A model generated the notes under the pieces. That model had not been told where the DNA came from. It was given only the letters and a program-made list of their open reading frames with translations, and ran no database searches. Shown here piece by piece: positions 42,499 through 53,965 of a stretch of DNA of 64,000 nt. The stretch's first letter is position 1. Every line of letters begins with the position of its first letter. The position numbers were made by a program, and so were the translations under genes. The DNA comes from Shinisaurus crocodilurus (Eukaryota > Chordata > Lepidosauria > Squamata > Shinisauridae), in the NCBI GenBank assembly GCA_021292165.1, contig JAHFWL010000231.1, positions 62,001 through 126,000 on the forward strand, in the 5' to 3' direction.

Positions 42499-42918
42499 TA
42501 GGGATGTGCAAACCAACAAAACTTGAGGTTGTTGAGGAGGTTCTCGAAATTTCACCTTGATATTTGTTCTGACTCATGTCCATGTCAGATTGCAAGCTTT
42601 TTTCTTGTCACATGAAAATTCATGCATGATTTCATGCATATTTTCTAAATGTATGTTTCAATTGTGCACATTTAAAAAAAAACATGTATGCATATTTCTC
42701 CCATTGATTAAATTGTGTTTGTGAACCTTTTTTTCAAAAGTACTAATTTTTAAATGCACATTTTGAACATTATACAATATTTGACCCTTTTTTTTGTATT
42801 CTGTGAATCATATTGCAAGCTCAGAAACATAGAGACATCACCCACACATTGTCTTTAGGTCTGCATTAGGTAAATTCTGGGCAAAAATGAACTGAAACAG
42901 ATTTCTCATACATCCTTA
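42499..42918 (-). mobile_element. hAT-like MITE (F2 subfamily), minus orientation
   Basis: Starts TAGGGATGTGCAAACC and ends CATACATCCTTA. It follows the same internal order as 37,982-38,434, including the CCATTGATTAAA block. The flanks ATACATCG and TATACCCC do not form a clear duplication. Confidence 0.7.
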
Positions 42919-44029
42919 TATACCCCAAATAAGCTCTCTAATACTGAATCATCTCAGGATTCCAAGAGACCCTTCACTCTCTGTGAGGTAACCCCTCCTA
43001 CCCCTCTCCCAGACTAAGGGACTTCTGTCACTTGGAAAAGCAGGAATCACAGAGAAGGGGTAATTCTTTGTTAAATTCTCAAAAATAAAAACAATGTGCA
43101 AAGGTCTTCTTCCCCCCCACCCAGGGTGAGCTGTGTGTGTGTGTGTGTGTGTATGTGTGTGTGTGTGTAAGGGAGAGAGAGAATGTCTCACACATATTAA
43201 TTACTGATCTGTTGCATCTCTTTAATGTATAAGATCACCTCTATTCCCAAAATGACTCAAGTTCTCAAACCTTAGGTAGCTTGGAGGTAAAGATGATACC
43301 TATCCAGTCAGTCCCAATGCATTTATGGTAGAAGAGCAACTTCAGGGACCCAGTGATCCTTACCCTCTAGTGTATAATCTTTCATCCTTTTCCAAGTTAG
43401 GTATATTCTTCAGGGAACATAACTGGGGAAAACCCAGTATTGGCCGATAAAGTTGACTAAATTACCAGAATTGTTTGCTCCAAGCTTTGTACTTCCTACA
43501 ATTTTGGGAGGACACCCCTCCCTTCAATTTACTACCAGAAAACACATACGTCTCTGTAAAATCATCTGGAGATATTTCACCAGTCTTAATGCTTTTGGCT
43601 TCCCTCCCAATATTTATTTAATGTTTTACTTTGTCAAGAATCTCCAAATTTGCTCCTCTTGTTCCTACCCAGAGGAATCCAAATCCAGAAGCTGTTTTTT
43701 TCATGCCCTGTCTTGCTTTTGTGTGTTTGTCCTGAACCGTCCAATCTCATCTCAGGAGGATTAGTTTCAAGGCTGGTGATTCTTTTCTTCAATGAATTGA
43801 CATATAGCTGAGGGAGGATTGCCCATAAAACATCAGGGTCCTGTAGTGTTCTCCAAGAAATGGGAACATCCATAGGTCACAGTTCTTCCCAGCAGATAGT
43901 GTAATTTGTAAGTACTTGTAGCCTACTTCCTTATCCCCATGTCATGTCATGACCAATGAAAACTTTCATTGACATGTAGCTGTAACGTTTACCCATTGTT
44001 GTTTGTATCATTTAGTTTCCGGCCTGTTT
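42919..44029. other. No gene; (TG)n microsatellite
   Basis: A (TG)n tract is at about 43,133-43,168. The 103-codon frame at 43,453-43,764 has no domain. Confidence 0.55.
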
Positions 44030-44407
44030 TAGGGATGCAGAAATAAGTGTACTTCTGGTTCATGTCACTTTCATATGCATCATGGGTCAGCTCTGTCCCA
44101 GTTTGGCATAAATCTGCTTTTTTTATTATATTTTTAAAAAATCAGCACACAAATCTACATTTACATATGTATCTTTGCACATATATTCTCTCAAAAGATG
44201 AATTTCTAAATGTATTCTCTCTCTAAATATCCACTTGATGAAACACATTCTGATGCATTTCTTTTGAGACTAGAACTGTACTGGAACATTCAAGAAGCGC
44301 AAAGAATGGTGGATAACTGAGTTCCAATCTGCACATTATTCCAGGAAATGTGGCTCCGGTCATTTTGTATCAGACTTTGTAAACATCAAATTCTTCAAGC
44401 ATCCCTA
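44030..44407. mobile_element. hAT-like MITE with both ends
   Basis: Starts TAGGGATGCAGAAATAAG and ends TTCTTCAAGCATCCCTA. The interior is AT-rich with CATATGTATCTTTGCACATA. No 8-bp duplication visible. Confidence 0.55.
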
Positions 44408-44689
44408 GGCTCAAGAAGAAGAGCTATGCTGGAGCAGGCCAAAGGCCTATCTAATCGAGCATTCTTGCCACTTGTAATGCCAAGTAATCCCAAGAACCCG
44501 TGGCAAGGGCTGTGCCTGGGCCCACGGTGGCAAGAAGAATCATTTGGTAAGTAGAAGACTGGGATTCCTGCCTCACCCAGCTCATGGTAATTAGCGTTTG
44601 CCTGCGTCTGTTCCACTGGAATGCTATGCTGTTCCTGCTCCACTACAGGTCGCTCTTTCCCTGACAAACATCTAGAGAAAGAAAGATCC
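44408..44689. other. No gene or recognised repeat
   Basis: Short overlapping frames only. Confidence 0.5.
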
Positions 44690-45120
44690 CTAAGGGCACA
44701 ATGCAATGGGGATGCCCGTAAGCCTCCGAACTCAGAAGATTATGGGCATCCTATACAGGGTGGGAGGAGCACAGAGGTGATCTTCACCTCCCTGCTCTTC
44801 CCATCCTGCAAGTCAGCCAGAGGTCGATTTCGGCCCTCTAGTCACGGCGCTTTGGACAGGGAGGGAAGGAGGCTGGAGCACCACCAGGATACCTCATTTC
44901 CGGACAGACCCAGTCTCGTCCCCTCCCCCTGGAATGGCCCCTGTTCCCCTTCTCTGAGGTCGGTGTTATGACCTTGGAAAAGCAGCCAGCTTGGTTCTTT
45001 CCACAATGGTGGCAAGGGGGGAGTGGGATCCAAGTACGGATCCCCAGCTCTGAGGTTGCAGCTCGACATCAGATCTGGAAATCCAAAGAATCCGATGGCC
45101 CTCCAAATGCTGTCTAGGGG
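44690..45120 (+). mobile_element. hAT-like repeat R1, uninterrupted copy
   Basis: Starts near TAAGGGCACAATGCAATGG. It shares CTCAGAAGATTATGGGCATC, GGGTGGGAGGAGCACAGAGG and a downstream GGAGCACCACCAGGATAC block with 19,123-19,775, without the L2 tail found there. Frames of 93-116 codons inside are unconserved between copies. Confidence 0.6.
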
Positions 45121-45422
45121 CACAGATCACCCTGTAAGTCATCTTTGCCTTCTGTTGGTGGGGGTGGTAGCTCCATGCTGCCAGCAAATTTGTGTCTGAG
45201 TGGTAGAATTCACTATATTTCTCCCATGGGAAATAAAGAGCAACATATTTGCTGCCTTCAATGTGAAGCAGAAACAGAATTTAAAACAACAAATTTGCTT
45301 AGAAGTGTTGTCCCAGACGTATTTCCTTCTGTTACACCCCATCTTTTTCTTCTTCTCTCCTATGCAGCAAAGAATATGGTACTATCCCCCTAGACTTAAA
45401 ATGACTTGTGGAAAATGATGGA
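45121..45422. other. No gene or recognised repeat
   Basis: Nothing recognised. Confidence 0.5.
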
Positions 45423-46117
45423 TTGGGATGTATGAAAAACAAACAAACAAATAAAATTCATTGTCAGGATATACCCAGTTCATACCTTCTGGACTATTTA
45501 TTTATTTTATTTATTTATTACATTTATACCCCACCTTTTTTCCCGCAAGGAACTCAAGGCGGCTTACATAATCCTCCTTCTCCTCTCCATTTTATCCTCA
45601 CAACAACCCTGTGAGGTAGGTTAGGCTGAGAGGCAGTGACTGGCCCAAAGTCACCCAGTGAGTTTCATGGCTGAGCGGGGACTAGAACCCGGATCTCCTG
45701 AGTCCCAGTCCAACACTCTCAGCACTACGCCTCACTGGCTCTCCTAAACACAGTCTTGAATGCAACCTGCAGTCAAAATCTATAGATTTCTGTGCTTGCA
45801 ATGAGATTTATTGTACCAAGAAAAAATGCATTCAACAGCATGTGTACCTTTGAGAACTGTGCATGAAAAAAATGTATTCTTTTGAAATATGCCAACAAAC
45901 ATGCTTTAATCAATAGGAGAAGAATGTGTCCATTTCAAAGATGCACACAATTGATGAATACATTTGGAAAAATGTGCCCGAAAATACACAGAATTTTGCA
46001 TGCAAAAAGAAAAAACAAACAAACAAACAAAGATCACAAAATGATATGGACAAAAGATGGAATGGGGTTCAAGGTGGAATTTGGAGAACTTCAAAAAACC
46101 CGAGTCTCTTGTACACC
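45423..46117 (+). mobile_element. hAT-like MITE (F2) split by a Sauria SINE
   Basis: The left part (TTGGGATGTATGA, ATACCTTCTGGACT) and right part (ACACAGTCTTGAATGCAACC to CCCGAGTCTCTTGTACACC) join into the F2 order if the SINE at 45,496-45,744 is removed. Compare CTTCCAGACTGAACACAAAC at about 7,706-7,725. The right terminus is blurred by an ACCC repeat. Confidence 0.65.
45496..45744 (-). mobile_element. Sauria SINE, nested in a hAT-like MITE
   Basis: The tail complement TTTATTTTATTTATTTATTA, ACCCCACCTTTTTTCCCGCA, the full body and a head ending CCTCACTGGCTCTCC are present. Confidence 0.93.
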
Positions 46118-47513
46118 CACCCACCCACCCCGTAGTGATGGGTTTACCCCAGTGTCTTCTTGAACAAGCAGATTTCTGCCTTAACTGGGGGATCCAGTCT
46201 GGAAATCCAGGCCGATTAGGACAAAAATGATTTCTGGAGAAGAGTTGGGACCCACCATACTCTGACAGCTTCTAAGTCTGTGCCAGAAACAGTGGGCAGG
46301 CAAGCTGTGACATCCCCAGATTATGCTAGACTTTGACTTGTATGCCCAGATACCTCCTCCGCTGCTGCATGGGGTCAGTGACGCCACCAACTCACTTGCT
46401 GCGCTTGTGCTTGGCCTCTCTGCATCTAGGCAGAGGGGATTCTACTCCAGAGCTGGACTTTAGAATTAAGCAGAGCGGAATTGATCCATGTCCCTGTAAT
46501 CTCCCCACCCCCCCTTAGTGCAGAATCTGTTCCACACATCTTAATGTGAAACAGAAGTATTTCAGACCTCATCTGGAGATTCTAGACACATACCTAATTA
46601 TATAGCAGTAATTAATATCTTAAGATTAAATGGAATTGCTTAAGTTTTTTCCTCTCTATTCTAGCCTTCCCCACTCCCACTCCGCACATATCATCCTTCT
46701 CCCTTTTAAATAAATATGTATAAATATACGAACTGCCAGCCACCACATGGAAGAAAAATAGGAGGGTAGCAAATGTCTCAGAGATAAGAGTTTCTTTTTA
46801 AATGTTAATTTTTTTTGTATATCTGGCTGTAAACTTCATCTCTGAAACTTTCTTCCCCTCCTATTATCATCCCCATACCTGAAGCCTATACAGACAGAAC
46901 ATTGGTTCAGTTTGACCTTTCTGAAATCATAAGCAATTCTTTCTCTTTGTCATAGTGATAATGGAATGGATCAGATACTTCCTGAAGACATTATAATAGA
47001 GTTCAACTGTCTACGTTGCACGCTAATGACAAATGTAAAATCCATCACTTCTCTACAGTTGGCTCGGGTAGAACAGAGAGAGAGAGTTTTCTACACAGCA
47101 GCCTGGTTTCTGCAATATTAACATGCTTCCTGCATAGGCAAGCTAATGTACATGCTTGTGGTTGGTTCCTTACTTAAATCTTCCAGGTCATGCTACTGGG
47201 GGCAGATATGAAGTCTTTCCAGATGATTTAAAACATGTATTTTAATTTTAGAAATGTGTTCATGCTAGTCCCGATCCAATGCCAACATCGCACTGCTTCA
47301 AACGTCTCATGACAGTTGTGTTTGATGCAGCTACACCTACATTAGGCCAGGAGCAAACATATAAAGTGTGAAAGGCAACTGCACTTGCCTATACACACAG
47401 TGGCTGGTCATGTGAAGGGGAGCCATGGCCAATCAGGAATCCCAGTGTGTTGGGAGGGTGGCAGGGCAGTTGAGGCTGAGTCTGGACCTGAGAGGTCAGG
47501 AGGAACTCCTGAA

Positions 47514-47544
<31 letters not shown>

Positions 47545-47601
47545 GGACACACACTCACAAACATACTTTGGAGGTAGGACGAGGAACAGAGAGCCTACAG
47601 T
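46118..47601. other. Repeat-poor stretch without a gene; conserved non-coding candidate at 46,540-47,060
   Basis: The block has AATTATATAGCAGTAATTAA and TCTTAAGATTAAATGG words. An (AT)n microsatellite lies at about 47,517-47,545. No frame with a domain. Confidence 0.35.
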
Positions 47602-48256
47602 TAGGGGTGTGTGTGGAATCCGATAGGGGAGGGGCAGAACCCGACGGATTTTCACAATTTGCCCCCCTCTGGATTCTGGTTCACCAGCCCTATGATGCGA
47701 CTGCGAGTTAAACCAGTACACAGACTTCCATCACTAAGATGGGACGCAGTTTGCGCATTAAGAAAAAAAATGCTAAGGAAATTTGCACAAATAGCAGTTT
47801 GTGCAATTTGCGTGACTTTACTCAATGTGCATGACATTACGCAAATTGCGTAAATCGTGGTATTTTGCATATTTTGCACAAAGCAGCACCCAACCCAAAA
47901 GCATGTGGCTCTAGTGCCATTTGCACAGATCAGCTGATTTTATGCAAATCCACGTGCGTTTCGGGTGTTGATTTGCACAAAGCATGAAAAATACTGCAAT
48001 TTGCGTAGTAAAGTTGTGCAAATTGTGTAAAGTCACACAAATTGCATAAATAGTGCCTTTGCACAAATTTCCTTAGTGGGTTTTTTTTTTAAAAAAATGT
48101 GCAACCAACAGCCTGTCTTAGAGGCAGAAGTCCATAGAACACACACACACCCGACTTGGCCCGCTTCCGATCATCCGATTGGAAGTGGGCAGGAAGTCTG
48201 TTGAGCTCAAACTGTCAAGCTGTACTTCCCAAGATCAGCACAACCCTACCTGCAGT
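47594..48256. mobile_element. 647-bp fold-back hAT-like element with 8-bp TSD
   Basis: The element is 47,602-48,248, from TAGGGGTGTGTGTGG to CAGCACAACCCTA. The flanks CCTACAGT (47,594-47,601) and CCTGCAGT (48,249-48,256) match at seven of eight bases. The two halves are extensively self-complementary: CTAAGGAAATTTGCACAAAT on the left pairs with TTTGCACAAATTTCCTTAG on the right, centred near 47,920. Sister copies are 6,613-7,392 and 14,035-14,477. Non-coding. Confidence 0.8.
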
Positions 48257-48339
48257 TTAATTAGTTAATTAATTAACTAACAAAGACAAACAGCTTGGGA
48301 TCAGGATACATAAGGTTTGACTGCTCCCGTATGAACCTT

Positions 48340-48600
48340 CCTGGCTACTACAACCTACACTGGAGGCCCTGTCGTTGCCAGTCCTCGTGCCTACAGAGGT
48401 GAGGTGAGCAGGAACCCAGGGTAAGACCTTCTTGGTTGTTGTAGCACACCAATGTTAGAATGTTCTCCCCAGGGAGGCTTAATTGGCACTGACTTCAGTG
48501 TCTTTTCAGCACTAGTCATCTGTTGCCCAGCCTGTTTATTTGCCCAAGCGTTTTAGATATTTTGATGTTATGGGTAATATTATCTGGCCAAATGTTCCTG
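48340..48600 (+). mobile_element. L2-like LINE 3' fragment, decayed
   Basis: A conceptual reading gives LPVLVPTE, FLVVVAHQ and NVLPREA, matching the L2 ORF2 C-terminus pattern, with stops. Confidence 0.5.
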
Positions 48601-49912
48601 CTGCTGCTCTCCTATGCTCTTCTGAAAGCAATAGTGTTGAGTGAAGAAGGGTGTGACTTCCACATATAAATGTATTCTAACCAATAACCTTCATTAGCTG
48701 GACTCAAGAATAAGCATCTATTTCAGAATAATCACATTCACCCAATTCTCTCCCCTCCTTTAAGCTATAAGACTTTAAAGAAATATGTACTGCTGATATG
48801 GGGAGTGCTCATCAAATGACTTTGGGAGAGCATTGACTGGAAATCAAGCTGTTGTTTTGAAAACAGACAGTATAAAAAGGGATGGGGTTGGGAAAGAGGG
48901 ATTTGCTTACCAAAGTCAACTTCATGTGATCATAATAATGTGCCATTCAGTCTGGAATTAATCAGGCTACAGCTAGGCAAGGGGCACCAGAAGGAGCCGT
49001 TTGTGTCGCTTCATTCCCTTAATCCGCAGCACAAACCCATTTCAGTAAATAATTTACATAGGTTTGCATTAGCTCAATTTGTAGAAATTGAACAAACAGC
49101 ACCATTTTCTGTGATTATGGCAGTGAGAGATGAAAAAAGAAAGAGAGAAAGAAAGAAAGAAAGAAAGAAAGAAGATGAGCTGGCAATAAGGAAATAACAC
49201 GGAAAGAGGAAGAGAGAGACTTCCTTTCAAATTGAAAAAGGCATTCCATGGAAATGGGGCATGTGCACAAATGAAGAGAGATTCAAATTGTCTTTGGCCA
49301 AAATTAGGGAAGGAAGACTGGATTTTGCTAAGAGCATTTAGCAAGGAGAGAGGAGATACAGCTTTGATGGGAGCAAACCGTCGCACTGTGAACATATGAA
49401 GCTGCCTGAGACTAGCCTGTTCCAGATGTAACACTAAACCATTGTTCAGCATGGCATGAATGAGTCACAGCAAACTTGGGACTTGCTCGCTCTCCCGCCC
49501 TCCTCTCCCCTCCTCTGGCGCAGCCCATGAGGATGAGATGGGGAACTTCCATTTCCTGTTTTAATGTACTAGAGTTCATCATTATGTCAAAAGTGGGGGA
49601 GAGCTCTGGTGACTTTAAACTCTGATCACCTGTAATAGGAAGGAGAGGCCCAAACAAACAAACAAAATGAAAGAAATAAACAAAATCCAATTGGGCAGTT
49701 CATATGGATACCACAGCAACCTATATACAAAAAGAGCTTTTCAGAAACTGCAGCATTGGCTTGTTTACTCTCAGCACTGACCTTCACTTAACTTTTGCAG
49801 TTTCAGTTGGCTCTTAATATTGAGCAGCTGACTAACCCTAGTCCTAAAGGGCAGTAACTCTGGCACAAAAGCACTCCTGCTGTGTGTGAGAGTGTGTGTG
49901 TGATATGATATG

Positions 49913-49955
<43 letters not shown>

Positions 49956-50238
49956 ATGACCTCACTGTGTGGAGTCTCCCATACACAAGAAGAGGTGAAA
50001 GGGGATGAGTGTATGTTCACTTTATTCATTCCTTCAGGTTTCAGTTCTTATTTTATTTTCTCTCTGGCCACATTTCTTTACCCTTTGAAATGTAGAAAAA
50101 TAAAACCATAGCAAGCAATCTTTCACACTTTTAGGACGAAAAATAAAAACCCAATCCATAGCTCTTTTGCACTTCCAGCCACTGTGAAATTCAGTTACTT
50201 TGAAAAATGGATTTTTTTTAGGTCATCATTTTGAAAGT
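48601..50238. other. No gene; (GAAA)n and (TA)n microsatellites
   Basis: (GAAA)n at about 49,137-49,175, (TA)n at about 49,917-49,953, and a small SINE-3'-end-like fragment (GAACATATGAAGCTGCC) at about 49,391. The 127-codon minus-strand frame crosses the GAAA tract; rejected. Confidence 0.5.
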
Positions 50239-50318
50239 TCTTTCTTTCTTTCTTTCTTTCTTTCCTCCCTCCCTCCCTCCCTCCCTCCCTCCCTTCTTTC
50301 TTTCTTTCTTTCTTTCTT
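50239..50318. repeat. Mirror-symmetric (TTTC)n(CCTC)n(TTTC)n tract
   Basis: About 25 bp of TTTC units, about 30 bp of CCTC units and about 25 bp of TTTC units, all pyrimidine. This is a mirror-repeat polypyrimidine tract. Confidence 0.95.
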
Positions 50319-50859
50319 CATCAAAAAAGAATGGCTTTATCTATTTTTCTGGCCCTGGGCCATTGAGCTGGTTCACTCCGGATGGTGCATCACTAGATTC
50401 CTCTACATCAGGGTAAGCAATGTGGCACCTGGATACACCTGGATACCTTTCTTGTTGGCACCCAAGCATGTTCCCTCCGCACCTACTTTTTTCTTATTAT
50501 TATTAGCAAACTTTCTTACCTGCAGCTGGGATCCCTTCAACGCAAAGTGAGAGACTCTCTAGTTGCTGCCATCCTCATTTCCCGAGAAAGACACTGAGCC
50601 ACACATGGGGCTCAGAGACATTCTTAGGAAACGAAGATGGCGGGCAGCTGCAGGCTGATGTCTTCCTCTGCAGCACACCCAGGCCCAGCCACCAAGAAAG
50701 AGAAGGTGTTTGTGCTCAGGCCCCACCTCTGCATCGCACTCAGCCTTTGTGACTAGCCATGCCTCCCACAGAAGCCATTTCATCGGGGTCCCTCAGGACA
50801 ATTGCTCAAATGGCCAAATGTGCCCAGAGGCCAAATAAGAAGATGAAGAAGAAGACTAA
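50319..50859. other. No gene or recognised repeat
   Basis: Nothing recognised apart from continuation into the L2-like copy. Confidence 0.5.
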
Positions 50860-51945
50860 TCTTTCTCGACATATTCTTGTGGACATGGATAACTTGGACA
50901 CACTGATACAGGTGCTAGTAACCTCAAGTCTGGATGACTGCAATTTGCTCTATGTGGGGCTGCCCTTAAGGCTGCTCCAGAAGCTGGAGCCAACACAGAA
51001 TGCAGCGGCTCGGCTATTGTTGGGAACTGCCCCTTTTCAGCATGCAACTCCTTTGCTGAAGGAACTGCACTGGCTACCTATTTGCTACTGGGCCAGGTTT
51101 AAGGTCCTGGTAGATGTGTACAAAGCCCAAAACAACTTGGGACCAGGTTACCTGAGAGAGCACCTGCCTGGTCACTGAGGTAATCAGATGGCATGTTCCT
51201 GGTGGTTCCTCATGGACCTGTGGCCCAGTTGGAGTTCACCAGAAGAGCCTTCAGTGTGGTGGCTCCATTTCTGTGGAGCTCCCTGCCACTGGAGGTCAGG
51301 CAGGCTCCGACACTGTGTTGCTTTTGGGTTCTGCTGAAGACCTCCTTGTTCCTGGAAGCCTTCTCTGCCATCCAACCTTAGGGATGTAACCACGAGTCTC
51401 GGGGGGGGGGGGCTGAAAGCGGGTCAAAAGCAGCCTGCTCGGGCCCCCTGAGACTCTCGCAACTTACCTTCCCGCCACTCGATCCAAGACACGCCAGGGA
51501 AAGGAGCTTCAGGTCCCCGTTGCGTCACTACCAGTTTCCCTGGTCTTGTGTTTTTAGCGTAAAAACCAGGGCAACCCAGCTTGAAAAAGTCGCAATTTGC
51601 TATTTGCAGCTGTTTTAAGTTGGGTTGTCCTGGTTTTTACGCTAAAAACGCAGTGCCAGGGAACCGGAAGTGACGTGACGGGGAACCCGTAGCATCACTT
51701 CCAGTTCCCTGGCGCTGCGAGCGGCAAAAGTGCGTCGAGAGCAGGTGGAGCACCCCCCTGAGCAGGTAAGCTCCCCGCTCGGTTTATATCGCTAATTTTG
51801 ATGATACCTTGTTTTCAATGTTTTTGTTTGTTTGTTTCTTTTATCTGTTTTTATATATTTTTATTGTTCACCACTCCAGAATCTATTTAGATATGGAGTA
51901 GTATACAAATATTATAAACAAATAAATAAATAAATAAATAAATAT
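50860..51945 (+). mobile_element. L2-like LINE 3' end split by a hAT-like MITE
   Basis: The frame at 50,759-51,178 contains the L2-type ORF2 C-terminal region: SSLDDCNLLYVGLP, KLEPTQNAAARLL, LHWLPICYWARFKVL and YLREHLP. The following frame (51,193-51,381) holds RRAFSVVAPFLWSSLPLEVR, so a frameshift or stop separates them. A MITE lies at 51,379-51,794. The 3' untranslated end (TTGTTCACCACTCCAGAATC, ATACAAATATTATAAACAAA and AAAT tail) follows to 51,945. Confidence 0.85.
51379..51794. mobile_element. hAT-like MITE nested in L2
   Basis: Starts TAGGGATGTAACCACGAG and ends TTATATCGCTA, like the end at 14,477. The centre is an inverted repeat: TTTTTAGCGTAAAAACCAGG (about 51,551-51,570) pairs with CCTGGTTTTTACGCTAAAAA (about 51,629-51,648). 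It is more GC-rich than its relatives. No TSD visible. Confidence 0.65.
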
Positions 51946-51950
51946 TCTCC

Positions 51951-52100
51951 CTTTACACTTGATGATTGGCAGCTGGACATATGAACTTACTCCACTGAGA
52001 AAAGGACAGCATCTCAGGTGATGCAAGAAGATATGTTCTGTTCAGTAGCACCGCACGTGGGATGGCTCATTCAAATCTACAAATCATCAAGTGTAGAGAT
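51951..52100. mobile_element. Short element with about 20-bp terminal inverted repeats
   Basis: CCTTTACACTTGATGATTGG at the left and AAATCATCAAGTGTAGAGA at the right are inverted copies about 150 bp apart, directly after the L2 tail. Family unknown. Confidence 0.45.
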
Positions 52101-52730
52101 TATCATGTGATGCATACGCCAGTATGAACCAGCCTGACGACCTGGTTCCAGGTCTCTTACCAACTTTGCCCACCACATGGGGAGTTACTTTGGGAGACCC
52201 AAACTCCCAATATAACATTCAGTGCTGCTGAGAGACAGAAAAAAGCCACAGCACACCTTGACAAAGAACCTGCGTTAATGTTTTCTGTGGGCCCCAAGTA
52301 GGCATTTGCAAAACCTCCTGATACATTTTTTAAGCTCTGTTTCCCTTCCCTTGACATTCTGCAGATGCATCTCCCCTGAGCAAGAACTTCCACATTTGTC
52401 TTGAAATTTCACTTCAGATGACATTCAGGCACATTTCTAAACTCTCTTGGGCAAGTGAGATTTGAACTGTTCTGCTGAACCACAAGAACAGCACAAATGG
52501 ATGACTACTCATGGATCGGGATGGGGTAAAGAAAGTCCAATGTTTAACACTGCCGTGCCCACCTCCCCCCAGGTTGCAGAGTGATCTGTGAGGGTGGGAG
52601 CAGTGTTTCAGCTGGCCCAAGAATAAAGCAGGTATGCAAGGGCAGCACAGTATCAGGACCTTGATGTTGATGCAGAGGCACTTTTATCTGACTCCGATGG
52701 AGCGCTAACTATTGCACATTGCCACCTAAC
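52101..52730. other. No gene or recognised repeat
   Basis: Short frames only. Confidence 0.5.
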
Positions 52731-52734
52731 ATTT

Positions 52735-53560
52735 TGTGACAATGTGAAAGAGGGCTCTCTGGGTGGCCGCTCCCTGGCTGTGGAACTCCTTTGCGAGGGA
52801 GGCTAGGTTCCCGCCCTATCTGCTGTCCTTCTGCCAGCAGGCAAAGACCACTGTATTCAAGCAGCCTTTGGTGTGCAAGCAGGTCTGTTAAGCTGGATGC
52901 TTTCTTACTCATCTTGAGTACTGCGTCCAGTTCTGGGCACCACACTTTAAGAAGGACGTAGACAAACTGGAGAGGGTTCAGAGGAGGGCGACAAGGATGA
53001 TAAAGGGACAGGAAACAAGGCCCTATGAGGAGAGACTGAAGGAACTGGGCATGTTTAGCCTTCAGAAGAGGAGACAGGGGAGATATGATTGCACTCTTCC
53101 AGTACTTGAAGGGTTGTCACAAAGAGGAGGGCCAGCCCAGGATCTCTTCTCGATCATCCCAGTTTGCAGGACACGGAATAATGGGCTCAAGTTACAGGAA
53201 CCTAGATTCCACCTAAACATCAGAAAAAATTTCCTGTCAGAGCAATAAGATAATGGAACCAACTACTTAGGGAGGTGGTGGGCTCTCCCATGCTGGAGGC
53301 ATTCAAGGTGAAGCTGGACAGCCATATGTCAGGGATGCTTTGACCGGGATTCCTGCATTGAGCAGGGTGTTGGACTCGATGGGCTTGTAGGCCCCTTCCA
53401 ACTCTACCTATGATTCTGTGATTCTACTCTGTTGTTGTGTTTTTAATTGTGTTTAATTGTGCTTGTTGTCATTTTTATAAGTGATTGTAAGCTGCCTTGA
53501 GTACCATGTTTGGTAGAAAGGCAGGGTACAAATCAAATAAATGAATTTGGCTGGCACCTA
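52735..53560 (+). mobile_element. L2-like LINE 3' end interrupted by CR1
   Basis: The left part (52,735-52,893) encodes a degraded L2 C-terminus (PWLWNSFAREARF, FCQQAKTTVFKQ across frameshifts). The right part (about 53,438-53,560) is the L2 tail TGTAAGCTGCCTTGAGTACC ... GGCAGGGTACAAATC with an AAAT end. A CR1 copy fills the middle. Confidence 0.75.
52894..53432 (+). mobile_element. CR1 LINE 3' end, nested in L2
   Basis: Conceptual reading gives [25 protein letters not shown] sequence, then [20 protein letters not shown] and [12 protein letters not shown], the CR1 ORF2 C-terminal signature. A stop-containing remainder (NNGLKLQEPRFHLNIRKNF) and the 3' end (TTGGACTCGATGGGCTTGTA, CCTTCCAACTC, short ATTCTGTG repeats) follow. 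5'-truncated. Confidence 0.9.
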
Positions 53561-53599
53561 GCCTTCCTCCCTGGGTTAGCTGCATTGGAGTCTGGATAC

Positions 53600-53960
53600 T
53601 AAGCCCTTTGAGGAATGGTTGAAAGAGTTGGGTATGTTTAGCTTGGAGAAGAGCAGATTAAGAGTGATAGCAAGTCTTCAAACATCTGGAAGGCTGCCAT
53701 GCAGAAGATGGAGCAAACTTTTTCGTGGTTGCTTCAGGGAGCAGGACTAGAACCAAGAGATGGAAATTGCAGGGAAGCAGATTTCAGCTAAACATCAGGA
53801 GAAACGTATTAACACTGAGAGCTGTTCAGCAGTGGAACAGATTGCCTCAGAAAGTGGTGGTTTCTACTTCGCCGGAGGTATTTAAGCAGAGTCTGGATGG
53901 TCATCTGTCAGGGTCCAGATGATCTCTGACATCCCTTGCAACTCTATGACTCTATGATTA
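53600..53960 (+). mobile_element. Second CR1-type 3' fragment, more diverged
   Basis: AGCTTGGAGAAGAGCAGATT, then a frame with TRTKRWKLQGSRFQLNIRRNV and VQQWNRLPQKVV. It ends ATCCCTTGCAACTCTATGAC. An older CR1-group subfamily than the neighbour. Confidence 0.8.
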
Positions 53961-53965
53961 TGGAC

